From assembly GCF_900112045.1 (NCBI RefSeq), contig NZ_FOJW01000004.1, positions 62,001-126,000 on the forward strand: 64,000 bases of DNA, read 5' to 3'. The stretch is from Lentibacillus halodurans. GTDB taxonomy: Bacteria > Bacillota > Bacilli > Bacillales > Amphibacillaceae. Position numbers and translations under genes: made by a program. Positions 52,272 through 60,291 of this stretch are shown in pieces; position 1 is the first letter of the stretch, and the number at the start of each line of letters is the position of its first letter. A model generated the notes under the pieces. That model was given only the letters and a program-made list of their open reading frames with translations. It was not told where the DNA came from and did no database searches.

Positions 52272-53162
52272 ATGAATAGGGAGATTGAAACCTGTACAAT
52301 TGATGGTGAAATGATTGAATATTCGATTATACGGGGTAGCGGTGCTCAGGCAATCTTTGTGATGCATGGCGGGCATTCCAATTGTTATGAGGAGTTTGGC
52401 TATGAACCGTTAGTCCGGAACGGCTTTACAATTATCACCCCATCAAGAGCTGGATATAGCCGAACATCCAGCGAAATTGGCGAAAGCTTGTCAATGGCCT
52501 GTGATCATTATGCAAAAATACTGGATTACTTAAATATTGAGAAGGTCCACCTTCTTGCTGTTTCTGCCGGGGGATCAAGCGGGATCTGTTTTGCCGCGTG
52601 TTTCCCTGAGAGAGTTAAAACACTGATATTGCAAAGTGCGGTCACAAAACAATGGCTGACGCCCAAAGACAAAGAATACAAAGCTGCACATATTTTGTTC
52701 AGGCCCTCTATTGAAAAATTCATATGGAAACTCATTGCAACCTTGAATAACCGTTTTCCAAACTTTACTTTCAAGCATATGGTGCCTTCATTTACCAAAC
52801 TTTCATATGAGGAAGTAAAAAGCCAAATGCATGAAGAAGATGTTGATGCGATTAAAAGAATGAATAACCGGCAGCGATCGGGGAGCGGTTTTATAATGGA
52901 TTTACAGCAAACGGGTACACTTTCGTCTGAGGAATTGCAACGAATTAAATGTCCTACATTGCTGATGCACAGCCGTCACGATGGATCGGTTCCTTTGGAG
53001 CATGCCGAATATGCCCAGCAGCATATTCAGAATTCGGAACTTTGCGTGCTGGATACATGGGGTCACCTCATTTGGCTTGGTAAAGGCACAGATAAAGTCA
53101 GTGAGAGACTCTTAGAATTTCTGAATCATCATGAACAAGGACAGGTACTTGGCAATTGTTGA
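52272..53162 (+). CDS. Alpha/beta hydrolase
   Basis: A 296-residue alpha/beta hydrolase. The oxyanion HGG is FVMHGGHSNCYEEFG, the nucleophile elbow LAVSAGGSSG (Ser), the acid Asp lies in LLMHSRHDGSVPLEHAE, and the His in LDTWGHLIWLG. All catalytic residues are present. Substrate unknown; resembles haloperoxidase/esterase-type hydrolases. ATG 52272 has TTGGAGAAA 9 bases before it. The terminator at 53245 follows. Confidence 0.85.
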   Translation: MNREIETCTIDGEMIEYSIIRGSGAQAIFVMHGGHSNCYEEFGYEPLVRNGFTIITPSRAGYSRTSSEIGESLSMACDHYAKILDYLNIEKVHLLAVSAGGSSGICFAACFPERVKTLILQSAVTKQWLTPKDKEYKAAHILFRPSIEKFIWKLIATLNNRFPNFTFKHMVPSFTKLSYEEVKSQMHEEDVDAIKRMNNRQRSGSGFIMDLQQTGTLSSEELQRIKCPTLLMHSRHDGSVPLEHAEYAQQHIQNSELCVLDTWGHLIWLGKGTDKVSERLLEFLNHHEQGQVLGNC

Positions 53163-53244
53163 TAGATTAACGGATCGCTCCAAATTACTGACATGTACAA
53201 AAATTGTATTAATCTGGTTTTTAATTGGACTATTCATGCTTTAC

Positions 53245-53270
53245 GCCCCTCGCTATTGCGGGGGCCTTTT
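53245..53270 (+). terminator. Rho-independent terminator after the alpha/beta hydrolase
   Basis: GCCCC-T-CGC and GCGGGGGC pair with one bulge around TATT, followed by CTTTT. Confidence 0.6.
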
Positions 53271-53308
53271 GGAACTTTGCCTTCACAGTTTAAGCGCTGC
53301 TCATTCTG

Positions 53309-53367
53309 AATCTTTCTGCTTCTATTTATTCGATACCGAAACGCTAGACCCTTTTTTAAACAGGAAT
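53309..53367 (+). repeat. Dispersed imperfect repeat, copy C
   Basis: AATCTTTCTGC, TTTATTCGATACCGAAACGC, TAGACCCTTTTTTAAACAGG. Same orientation as A and B. Confidence 0.55.
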
Positions 53368-53521
53368 TTGTAACCAAGAAGACTGGTTAGGGAGTGAAAC
53401 ATATTTTAGCTGTCAGATGCGTTTTCCGGCCAATTACGTTTTCTTATGCTGTCCAAATAGAGCACATAATGACAGGATGCCGCCTTAATCCCTGCTAATA
53501 TAACCTTAGGGAGTGAGTGAT

Positions 53522-53728
53522 ATGATGTAGGTTGAATCATTACAGAGGGCTATCGACTATATGGAAAAACATTTGCTTGATGACATTTTACTTGAGGATA
53601 TTACCGAACAGGTGAATGCTTCAGTGTTCCATTTTCAACGTCTGTTTGCGGTATTGACTGATATTTCCGTTGCAGAATATCTCAGGCGTCGGCGTTTGAT
53701 CCTTGTTATAACGTATGAGTTAAATTAA
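53522..53728 (+). pseudogene. AraC-family regulator remnant, TAG at codon 3 and 3' truncated
   Basis: ATG ATG TAG then GTTGAATCA gives MM-stop-VESLQRAIDYMEKHLLDDI, followed by EDITEQVNASVFHFQRLFAV and SVAEYLRRRRLIL, and TAA at 53726. This is the first helix-turn-helix unit of an AraC regulator (the usual start is MxWVxxxQxAIDYIExHLL, so the TAG sits at a Trp position). The second HTH and the ligand domain are missing. AGGGAGTGAG precedes the ATG. Doubly broken. Confidence 0.65.
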
Positions 53729-53746
53729 ATTGATCATGAAAGGCTT

Positions 53747-53784
53747 GGACGCTTTCCTTAAGTCAAAGAAGGCGTCCTTTTTTA
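53747..53784 (+). terminator. Rho-independent terminator
   Basis: GGACGC and GCGTCC pair across a 19-base loop and are followed by TTTTTT; the flanking AAAGG/CCTTT can lengthen the stem. Confidence 0.6.
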
Positions 53785-53994
53785 CTTCTACTTATCGGCA
53801 TAATTGAATAACAGTAGCAGCATGAGAGAATTCAGCGAAATTGCCTGAAATTCGAAATGGAGTAGTGCAAAACAGATGAGCTTTTTTCATAAGAATTTTA
53901 ATTTTTTAAAAGGGATTATCGGTATTTTGTCGAAAATGGATGATAAGTGATAGTGATGTTTGGTTGTTTAAAAAATTCATAAGGGATGAGTGAC

Positions 53995-54174
53995 GTGCCC
54001 AGTAAAGTATTATTTTGGTCTGGTTTAGGCTTGTTTGGTGTTGGACAGTTTTTTTTGATCGGTTTGGTTGAGTTTAATAGGGTGGTGGGTGATAAGTTTA
54101 TTGCTTACTTTATTGTCGTGTTGGGTTTAAGTTTTATTGGCGCTTCTAATTTGCTGAAACGAAATAGTAGCTGA
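53995..54174 (+). CDS. Small two-helix membrane protein (59 aa)
   Basis: Two membrane helices (KVLFWSGLGLFGVGQFFLIG and FIAYFIVVLGLSFIGASNLL) joined by a short polar loop. The GTG at 53995 is 9 bases from AAGGGATG and is preferred over ATG 53986, which abuts it. Not recognised. It begins the small-membrane-protein zone. Confidence 0.5.
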   Translation: MPSKVLFWSGLGLFGVGQFFLIGLVEFNRVVGDKFIAYFIVVLGLSFIGASNLLKRNSS

Positions 54175-54180
54175 AAACAT

Positions 54181-54379
54181 GTAGAGCATAGCGGAGTATC
54201 TGCATAAGAGCGAGCGTATCGACAGAAAAACAAATATCAGCAGAAGCAGCACATGAATCTGCAGAAGCGCGGAAATATCTACATAAGAGTGGGAATATCT
54301 GCAGGACGGAGGAAATATCAGCACAAGAGGAAGCGTATCAACAGAAGAGCGAAAATATCAACACAAGAGGAAAACTATC
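54181..54379. repeat. Ten imperfect 20-bp tandem repeats (purine-rich, ending TATC)
   Basis: Units begin at 54181, 54201, 54221, 54239, 54260, 54280, 54300, 54320, 54340 and 54360; eight are exactly 20 bp, one 18 and one 21. Consensus is WRCAYAAGAGSGRAAATATC. Neighbouring units differ at several positions but end almost invariantly in TATC. There are no unique spacers, so this is not a CRISPR. The period is not a multiple of three and no protein reads through. Confidence 0.85.
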
Positions 54380-54675
54380 GGCTGAAATACGCCTCTCGCT
54401 GAAGATATTACGACTGCGGGGGTGTCTTTATGAATTTGCACTATTAGGATTATGACGATCAATCAGGTAGCGGAGAATCATTTGGCTGCGAAGGATTTTA
54501 TGTGGAAATGGATGGCAATGATACGACCATTTCAGCAAAGTAATGAAATGGTCAGTGAGACAGCTCATCTGCAAACGATGTTGAAAATAATAAGGTCGAC
54601 TGGAAGGTTTGGGAAGGTTATACTAACAGCTCAAGCTCCGCAGAATGAGTTGGAAAAGAGGAGAGCGTAATAAGG
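54380..54675. other. Region between the tandem repeat and the next membrane protein gene
   Basis: An open frame at 54452-54670 exists but has no ribosome binding site. Fragments in two other frames (YDDQSGSGESFGCEGFYVEM; DVENNKVDWKVWEGYTNSSS) look more protein-like, so a decayed gene is likely. I cannot name it. Confidence 0.3.
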
Positions 54676-55188
54676 ATGAAAGACATCAAGGTTTATAATG
54701 TTATTTTTCCGATATGGATTTTACTATTTTTCCCGCCGATTCTTTTCGTGATGCTCATCGGTAATTTCCTCATTGATTCATTGGTTATCATCGTTTGTTT
54801 CTATCTGTTTAAATTGGTTAACACACAACAGAATTTGAAAACATTTTATAGGAAAAGTATTTTGAAAGTCTGGTTGTTTGGGTTTACGGCTGATATGATC
54901 GGTGCCATGTCCTTGTTTGGATTGTTGATGGGCAGTGATATGCTCGGATTGCCAAATGACTTAATAAACGCCATCAGTTATGATCCGTTCAGTCATCCGC
55001 TGGCCGTTATGATTATTGTGTTCTTTATAATGGTGTCAGCGTTTTTCATTTTTCTGTTCAATTATAAAGTTACGTTCAGAAAGCTCATCGGCGAGAAAGC
55101 GCTCAGAATAAAGGTCGCACTAGCTATTGCCATTATTACAATGCCATGGACTTTTTTATTGCCTACAAAGTGGTTTTATAATTTTTAA
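54676..55188 (+). CDS. Membrane protein (170 aa), unknown
   Basis: Four to five hydrophobic segments cover residues 8-45, 60-85, 105-128 and 140-160 (FPIWILLFFPPILFVMLIGN; WLFGFTADMIGAMSLFGLLM). GGAGAGCG lies 9 bases before the ATG. No family is recognised with certainty; similar proteins of about 170 residues occur in Bacillaceae as hypothetical membrane proteins. Confidence 0.6.
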   Translation: MKDIKVYNVIFPIWILLFFPPILFVMLIGNFLIDSLVIIVCFYLFKLVNTQQNLKTFYRKSILKVWLFGFTADMIGAMSLFGLLMGSDMLGLPNDLINAISYDPFSHPLAVMIIVFFIMVSAFFIFLFNYKVTFRKLIGEKALRIKVALAIAIITMPWTFLLPTKWFYNF

Positions 55189-55621
55189 GACGTGGCGTGG
55201 AGATGTGCTGGTCTAATCCTTCTATTATTCGGATACAGGTTGATAATTGATAGTGATGTCGGTACCACTATCGAATTTGTATCTTTATTTTATGACGTCA
55301 GTCTTATAGAAGATGTTAAAGGAATGGCGAAAGGTACTTGGCTGCCTCTTTCTTAAATTTTGTGGTGATTACTAGCTAATACGTATCACGATATGCAAAA
55401 GCATGTTTTTCACTTTACTGCTAACCTTTTCACTCATTTTTCCCCCCTTTCACCTCATTGATTAAAGGCTGGCACTTATCGCCAAATGCAGATATTAAAT
55501 TTAACGGTTTAAAAATGAATTATATGAATGTTGAAACTTTATGTAGTTTGTAATCGTATTGTAATATAGATTCATTGATATAGGTCGATGGATCGGAATC
55601 ATTAACAAAGGAGCGGATTTT
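55189..55621. other. 433-base region upstream of the flotillin gene
   Basis: A 36-codon fragment (IIDSDVGTTIEFVSLFYDVS then LIEDVKGMAKGTWLPLS) ends at 55356 and may be a gene remnant. The part 55485-55600 is A+T-rich and contains a promoter-like TTGTAATC/TAATAT pair near 55548-55567. Nothing else is recognised. Confidence 0.35.
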
Positions 55622-57118
55622 TTGTTTCAGGATGCCTTAATTTTACTTATTCTTGCTATTGTTGGGGTGGTCGCCATTATTGTGGGGTTGATCACGTTTA
55701 TTATTTTCAGGCTCCGCTATAAGACAGCGAGCTCCAATGAAGCGCTTATTGTAACCGGACCGAAGCTTGGTGATCCGGAAAAAGAGCGGAATGTCTTCCA
55801 GGACGAAAATGGACGTTCAGTCAAAATCATACGCGGTGGCGGGTATCGTCTCCGTATGTTTCAGACCGCTACACCGATTGACTTAACTTCCTTCCAGCTG
55901 CAGGTCGATTCCGAAAAAGCGTATACCAAGGAAGGAATTCCGGTGCGAGTAGTCAGTACGGCTGTTATCAGTATCGGCAGTGAGCTGGAGATTATGGCTA
56001 ATTTTGCTGAAAAATTTCTTGGTAAAAAACAAAGTGAACGTGAATCCGAATTAAGGGATGTATTAAACGGACATCTGCGTGCGATTATTGCGTCGCTTTC
56101 TATTGAAAAAATTTATAACGATTTTAAAGAAGTGAATACACAGGTGAAGAAGATCGCTGAGGCCGACTTAAAGGGCATGGGTTTTGAAATCACATCGTTT
56201 GCGTTAAATGATGTGGAAGATGTTGATGTCGAGAACGGCTATATTGATGCCTTGGGTCGTCCACACATTGCTGAAGTGCAAAAACTGGCGAATCAGGCAG
56301 AGTCTGACGCGAAAAAGGAAACACGTATTTATCAGGCTCAGAATGATCAGGAAGCACAGGAGGAAGAAAACCGTCGTTTAACAGCCATTGCCCAGTCCAA
56401 AAATGAAAAAGATATTAAGGAAGCTGAATTCCAGAAAGAAACGAATCGTGCTAAGGCGAATGCCGAGCAGGCGGGCGAACTGGAACGGCAGAAACTCGCC
56501 CAGCAAGTGAAGGATGAAGAATTAAAAGTTGAATATATCGAGAAACAACGTGCGGTTGAACTGGAAGAAGAGGAAAACAAGCGCCGCCGCTCACTCGCCG
56601 ATACGGAAGCTTATCAAACGACGAAAGCGGCAGAAGCTGAAGCGGAAAAAGAACGGATTAAAGGTGAGTCAGAGGCAGACGTTATCCGCCAGCGCGGTAT
56701 TGCCGAAGCCGAGTCCAAAGAACGGATGGCCAAAGCGATGGAGCAATACGGGGAGGCAGCAATTGTGGAAATGTTGATTAACGTATTGCCTGAGTACGCT
56801 GAAAAAGTGTCAGCACCGATTTCTCAGATTCAGGATATGAAAGTGATTGATATGGGCGGCAGTGATTCAAAAGGCGGGTCATCAAAAGTCGCCAACAATG
56901 TCACCTCAACGATGCTCGGTATTCAGGAGTCTTTGAAGGAAACAACCGGCATGGATTTGAAAGCAATGCTGGAAAGCTACGTATCCCACGGAAAGGCTGG
57001 TCACTTTAGTGCACAGAGGGAAAAATATTATGAAGAAGCCTCAGCCGCCAGAGGTTCGGATGACACAGAAACATCAGCAAGCGGGGAGGCCGCCCGGGAA
57101 TCGACAGATGAGGAATAA
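55622..57118 (+). CDS. Flotillin family protein (FloT/YuaG-like)
   Basis: The 498-residue protein has one N-terminal membrane helix (residues 4-29), a PHB/SPFH domain (about 45-230: VRVVSTAVISIGSELEIMAN, FKEVNTQVKKIAEADLKGMG), a long Glu/Lys/Ala-rich coiled coil (about 230-400) and a hydrophobic ending (AIVEMLINVLPEYAEKV), as in Bacillus FloT. Flotillins organise functional membrane microdomains. The start is TTG 55622 with AAAGGAGCGG upstream. No NfeD gene precedes it, unlike the yuaF-yuaG pair of B. subtilis. A strong terminator follows, so it is monocistronic. Confidence 0.9.
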   Translation: MFQDALILLILAIVGVVAIIVGLITFIIFRLRYKTASSNEALIVTGPKLGDPEKERNVFQDENGRSVKIIRGGGYRLRMFQTATPIDLTSFQLQVDSEKAYTKEGIPVRVVSTAVISIGSELEIMANFAEKFLGKKQSERESELRDVLNGHLRAIIASLSIEKIYNDFKEVNTQVKKIAEADLKGMGFEITSFALNDVEDVDVENGYIDALGRPHIAEVQKLANQAESDAKKETRIYQAQNDQEAQEEENRRLTAIAQSKNEKDIKEAEFQKETNRAKANAEQAGELERQKLAQQVKDEELKVEYIEKQRAVELEEEENKRRRSLADTEAYQTTKAAEAEAEKERIKGESEADVIRQRGIAEAESKERMAKAMEQYGEAAIVEMLINVLPEYAEKVSAPISQIQDMKVIDMGGSDSKGGSSKVANNVTSTMLGIQESLKETTGMDLKAMLESYVSHGKAGHFSAQREKYYEEASAARGSDDTETSASGEAARESTDEE

Positions 57119-57142
57119 CGGTTAAGGCTGGTTGTGTTAAAA

Positions 57143-57181
57143 AAGGCGTAATTCTTTTAGCTTGGAATTACGCTTTTTTTG
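57143..57181 (+). terminator. Rho-independent terminator after flotillin
   Basis: GGCGTAATTC and GGAATTACGC pair (stem about 9-10 bp) followed by TTTTTTT. Confidence 0.85.
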
Positions 57182-57459
57182 AGAAAGCCGCCCGTTTGTT
57201 GTCGGAAATGGGATATGGATTAGGAGAAATTTTTAATAAGGAATGAATGGATGTGCACGGGCAGGGGGCTGGCGATTTCTGGTTTGATTTGCAGTATGGT
57301 CGGCATGATCGTGCAAGTCTTTGCTGCATTGTGTATAATCGCTTTCTTTTTGTTAGTTAGTTCTGTCTAGTATCCTTGGTCTTTCATTAACACAACGGTG
57401 CGAAAGAAAATAATCAATCTTGTAGTATAGACTTATGTCATGGAGTGAGGAGGGACAGC

Positions 57460-57633
57460 ATGGTTCAATCGGTGAAAGGACAATTGATTTTATCACTATT
57501 GGTTGCTGTCGGATTTGTGATTGCCTCTTTTTCATATACCGAATTCACAGTTGATGAGAGATTTTACTTTACGCGGTTGATCATGTATTTTGTAATGATT
57601 GTATCGGTCTTTAATGCAGGCATGTTAACATAG
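57460..57633 (+). CDS. Small two-helix membrane protein (57 aa)
   Basis: GTGAGGAGGG precedes ATG 57460. The product has two membrane helices (LILSLLVAVGFVIASFSYTE and FTRLIMYFVMIVSVFNAGML). I do not recognise it. It and four neighbours to 58628 form a run of very small membrane protein genes. Confidence 0.6.
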   Translation: MVQSVKGQLILSLLVAVGFVIASFSYTEFTVDERFYFTRLIMYFVMIVSVFNAGMLT

Positions 57634-57720
57634 AAGTATATGGAATCCAGGAAAAAGTAATCATCGTTAGCTGAATTTTTAAGAAGTTGATACTGATATC
57701 ATAAGAGAGGTAGTGTCAAG

Positions 57721-58199
57721 GTGAGTGATGGCAACAAGTATGGAGGGGAAATACAACGTACTAAAAAAATATAAAATGGAGCTGCTTTGCTTCGATTGCT
57801 ATACTAATTTTAGGAACGATCACATTAGCTGGTTTTGTGATTGATGGTTCTTATTTCTTTTTGCTTCTTTATTTCTTTTCACTAATAGCCTTATTTGCTG
57901 GCATTCAATATTTGCCGATCGTCACATTACCTGCGGTTGTGATAACGCTCATTCTAAAAAAGAATATCAGAAGGTCTGTTGCAGCCATAGCTGTGATTAT
58001 ATTGATCAAATGGTTCAACTATTTAAACAGACATGGGCGGGGTCCAACTGAAGTTGAATATTTCTTATGGCGATTGCAAGAAGGTTCAATTTGGGCTTAT
58101 CTATCACTTATCGGTTATTTATATCTTATCTATTGGTGGATCATATTTTTTAAAAAGCGAAAGAGTCAGCAAATGAATTTAGATAATTACGGAAGGTGA
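57721..58199 (+). pseudogene. Membrane protein gene with two one-base insertions near its 5' end
   Basis: GTG 57721 reads SDGNKYGGEIQRTKK. Removing one A from each of the runs A7 (57761-57767 region) and A4 (57773-57776 region) would join it to KWSCFASIAILILGTITLAG then FVIDGSYFFLLLYFFSLIAL and on to the stop at 58199. The rest encodes five membrane segments to residue 150. Without correction the long frame has no start with a ribosome binding site. Homopolymer position makes sequence error a strong alternative. Confidence 0.5.
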
Positions 58200-58204
58200 T
58201 ATGT

Positions 58205-58399
58205 TTGGATGCGTTGAAGGAATTTGGATCAAGTTTTTTGCTTATCGTCAGTTTGTTTTTATTCGCTGTAAGTGCATATTTACTTTTCTGGACCGTTATA
58301 ATGCCGTTCCTTGCTATTATACCTTTTCTTGTCTCCTTGATTTCTGGTTTGCTATGTTTTTACTTCTCAAGAAAATTAGATGACAGAATAAAAGACTAA
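58205..58399 (+). CDS. Small two-helix membrane protein (64 aa)
   Basis: TTG 58205 follows GGAAGG by 8 bases. Two membrane helices (SFLLIVSLFLFAVSAYLLFW and FLAIIPFLVSLISGLLCFYF) end in a charged RKLDDRIKD. The gene starts 5 bases after the preceding gene, so they are co-transcribed. Not recognised. Confidence 0.6.
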   Translation: MDALKEFGSSFLLIVSLFLFAVSAYLLFWTVIMPFLAIIPFLVSLISGLLCFYFSRKLDDRIKD

Positions 58400-58508
58400 T
58401 AATTGCTTTAATATGCTTTCTTAGAATATAATTTAACGAATCGGTGCTGCTTGGCTATTGAAGGGGCTAGTAGTATTTTGGATTGTAGCTTAGTATTGAG
58501 GTGATGTT

Positions 58509-58628
58509 ATGTTTGTTATTTTTATTTTAATTATTCTAATCATATTCTTATTTGACTTTACAAAATTCATGGGACAAAATAATACGTTAATTAAACAAAA
58601 TGACCAAATCATAAACCTTTTGGGGTAA
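58509..58628 (+). CDS. Very small membrane protein (39 aa)
   Basis: TTGAGGTGATG precedes ATG 58509. The 39-residue product has one N-terminal helix (MFVIFILIILIIFLFDF) and a polar, possibly coiled-coil tail (IKQNDQIINLLG). Bacilli carry several such 40-residue membrane anchors (DUF4083-like), and the layout (helix plus short amphipathic tail) is the same. Confidence 0.5.
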   Translation: MFVIFILIILIIFLFDFTKFMGQNNTLIKQNDQIINLLG

Positions 58629-58813
58629 ATTGGAAAATCAATTGTGATTGATATCAATAAAATGGGTTCTTATCTGGAACAATGAATGGCACGGCTTGTT
58701 TCATAAAGGCACAGGTTTTTCACTTGATATATTGTAAATTAATAATTATTTATTGAAATGCGATAAAAAATGTATTAAGCTATAGCCAACGACAAAAAAG
58801 TGAGGTGCTGGTT

Positions 58814-59290
58814 ATGAAACGGGGAACGACCACTTTTTTAAAGGTGGCTATTGTTGTTATTGGATTTCTAGTGCTTGCTTTGTGTCTATTTCTGCTGCCG
58901 CGGCTGGCAGGTTATACAGCAGAGACGTATCCGGAGTTCGCTTATTTGCGGTATCCTGTTCTTGCAGGTATGTATGTTACGTTAATACCATTTTTGTTCG
59001 CCTTATATCAGTCTTTGAAGTTGTTACATCACATTGAAAATAAGGATGCTTTTTCGGAATCAGCTGTTATCGCCTTAAAGCAAATAAAGCATTGTGCAGC
59101 AGTCATTGTTATCATATATGTTATGGGAATGATTTTTCTTGGAACACAAAGCGCATTGCATCCTGGCATAGCACTGATAGGATTAGCCATTATTTTTGCG
59201 GCTTTCATTATCTCGCTCTTTGCGGCTGTTCTCCAGGAGCTGCTGCGGAGTGCATTGGAAATAAAAACAGAACACGATCTGACCGTCTGA
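58814..59290 (+). CDS. DUF2975 membrane protein (YoaS-like)
   Basis: A four-helix membrane protein of 158 residues matching DUF2975 (KRGTTTFLKVAIVVIGFLVL; HIENKDAFSESAVIALKQIK is the family's conserved loop). Function unknown; the family is regularly adjacent to a YozG-like regulator, here 9 bases downstream. ATG 58814 is chosen for GAGGTG upstream. Confidence 0.82.
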   Translation: MKRGTTTFLKVAIVVIGFLVLALCLFLLPRLAGYTAETYPEFAYLRYPVLAGMYVTLIPFLFALYQSLKLLHHIENKDAFSESAVIALKQIKHCAAVIVIIYVMGMIFLGTQSALHPGIALIGLAIIFAAFIISLFAAVLQELLRSALEIKTEHDLTV

Positions 59291-59299
59291 GGTGAAAAC

Positions 59300-59530
59300 A
59301 TGGCCATTGTGATTAATATTGATGTGATGCTTGCTAAGCTGAAAATGAGCTTAACAGAACTTTCCGAACTAGTCGGAATAACGATGGCTAACCTTTCCAT
59401 CCTCAAAAATGGAAAGGCTAAAGCTATCAGACTGTCAACGTTAGATGCGATATGTGAAGCACTTGACTGTCAGCCCGGGGATCTTCTTGAATACAGAAAT
59501 GAAGATGGGAGCATATATGATTGGGATTGA
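59300..59530 (+). CDS. XRE/Cro-type regulator, YozG-like
   Basis: A 76-residue helix-turn-helix protein. The motif is MSLTELSELVGITMANLSIL then KNGKAKAIRLSTLDAICEAL, with the family ending CQPGDLLEYRNED as in YozG. It probably controls its own operon. GAGGTGAAAAC precedes the ATG. Its 3' end overlaps the next lipoprotein gene by 14 bases, so all three genes are translationally linked. Confidence 0.9.
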   Translation: MAIVINIDVMLAKLKMSLTELSELVGITMANLSILKNGKAKAIRLSTLDAICEALDCQPGDLLEYRNEDGSIYDWD

Positions 59531-59957
59531 GGTTATAAGGAAGGCATTCTTATTTTTGCTATTATCATTTTGCACATTGACGCTGATTGGATGCCAAGCG
59601 CAACACAATGAAGAGATGACTTTATTGGATCATGTATCTTCCATTTCAATTTCGGAGTCAGAAGGTTATGGAGGCTTAAATGAGAATTTTTTCATTTCTT
59701 TTCGTGAAGCAGAAACGATTACGGCTTTGGAAAGCATTTTACAGCATGCAAAAGGTACAAATGCAGATATGACGAAAGAAAAGCCCGACTATGATATAAT
59801 GATTCGCTATGAAAATGGTGAGACACACGGACTGCATTTAATGCTTGGAGACGAAGGGGAAGAAAGTGTGTTTATGTATGTAGGTCACGAAAAAGATGGC
59901 TATGTTGTTCCTCCCAAAGATACAAATGCCTTAAGAGGGATGATCGCAGTTCCCTAA
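59517..59957 (+). CDS. Lipoprotein (146 aa), unknown, coupled to YozG-like gene
   Basis: The lipobox LIGC (Cys26) in AFLLFLLLSF-type hydrophobic start (FCTLTLIGCQAQHNEE) marks a lipoprotein. The mature part is a small mixed alpha/beta domain (ISISESEGYGGLNENFFISF; DYDIMIRYENGETHGLHLML). I do not recognise the fold. ATG 59517 lies inside the yozG-like gene after GAAGATGGGA. Confidence 0.65.
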   Translation: MIGIEVIRKAFLFLLLSFCTLTLIGCQAQHNEEMTLLDHVSSISISESEGYGGLNENFFISFREAETITALESILQHAKGTNADMTKEKPDYDIMIRYENGETHGLHLMLGDEGEESVFMYVGHEKDGYVVPPKDTNALRGMIAVP

Positions 59958-59997
59958 AATCTGATGTGTATTGGAACGTTAAATGGAGTAAAAGACA

Positions 59998-60283
59998 ATG
60001 CTGAAAACAGCCTTAACAGTTTTAACCATACCCCTCGTAATCATTCATCTTACATTCATTATTTTTGGTGATCAATTGGAGAGCACTGGCAACGAATTTA
60101 GGTTTAACCAGTTGGATTGGTTCGATCATCTTAGGCATACTGATTTATGTTATGTATCATATGTTTGTCAAAAGTGGTCAATACACTGCTTTTCATAAAA
60201 GACTATTTTATTCGACTTTGGTAACCATTTTCTTAGGAGTTTTGGCTTTGGTCATTAAGTTTATGACAAATTCAATGCCATGA
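59998..60283 (+). pseudogene. Small membrane protein gene with one-base frameshift
   Basis: ATG 59998 (GGAG nine bases upstream) reads MLKTALTVLTIPLVIIHLTF then IIFGDQLESTGNEF; after an extra base near 60102 the +1 frame continues GLTSWIGSIILGILIYVMYH then AFHKRLFYSTLVTIFLGVLA to TGA at 60281. Joined, they make a three-helix protein of about 94 residues. Two separate ORFs cannot be excluded, but the second lacks a site. Confidence 0.45.
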
Positions 60284-60291
60284 AGATAGGT

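Noticed and set aside
54181-54379. CRISPR array
   Set aside because: Units are directly adjacent 20-mers with no unique spacers and no cas genes nearby.
54452-54670. 72-codon open frame
   Set aside because: There is no ribosome binding site, and more protein-like stretches occur in other frames of the same DNA, which points to a decayed gene.
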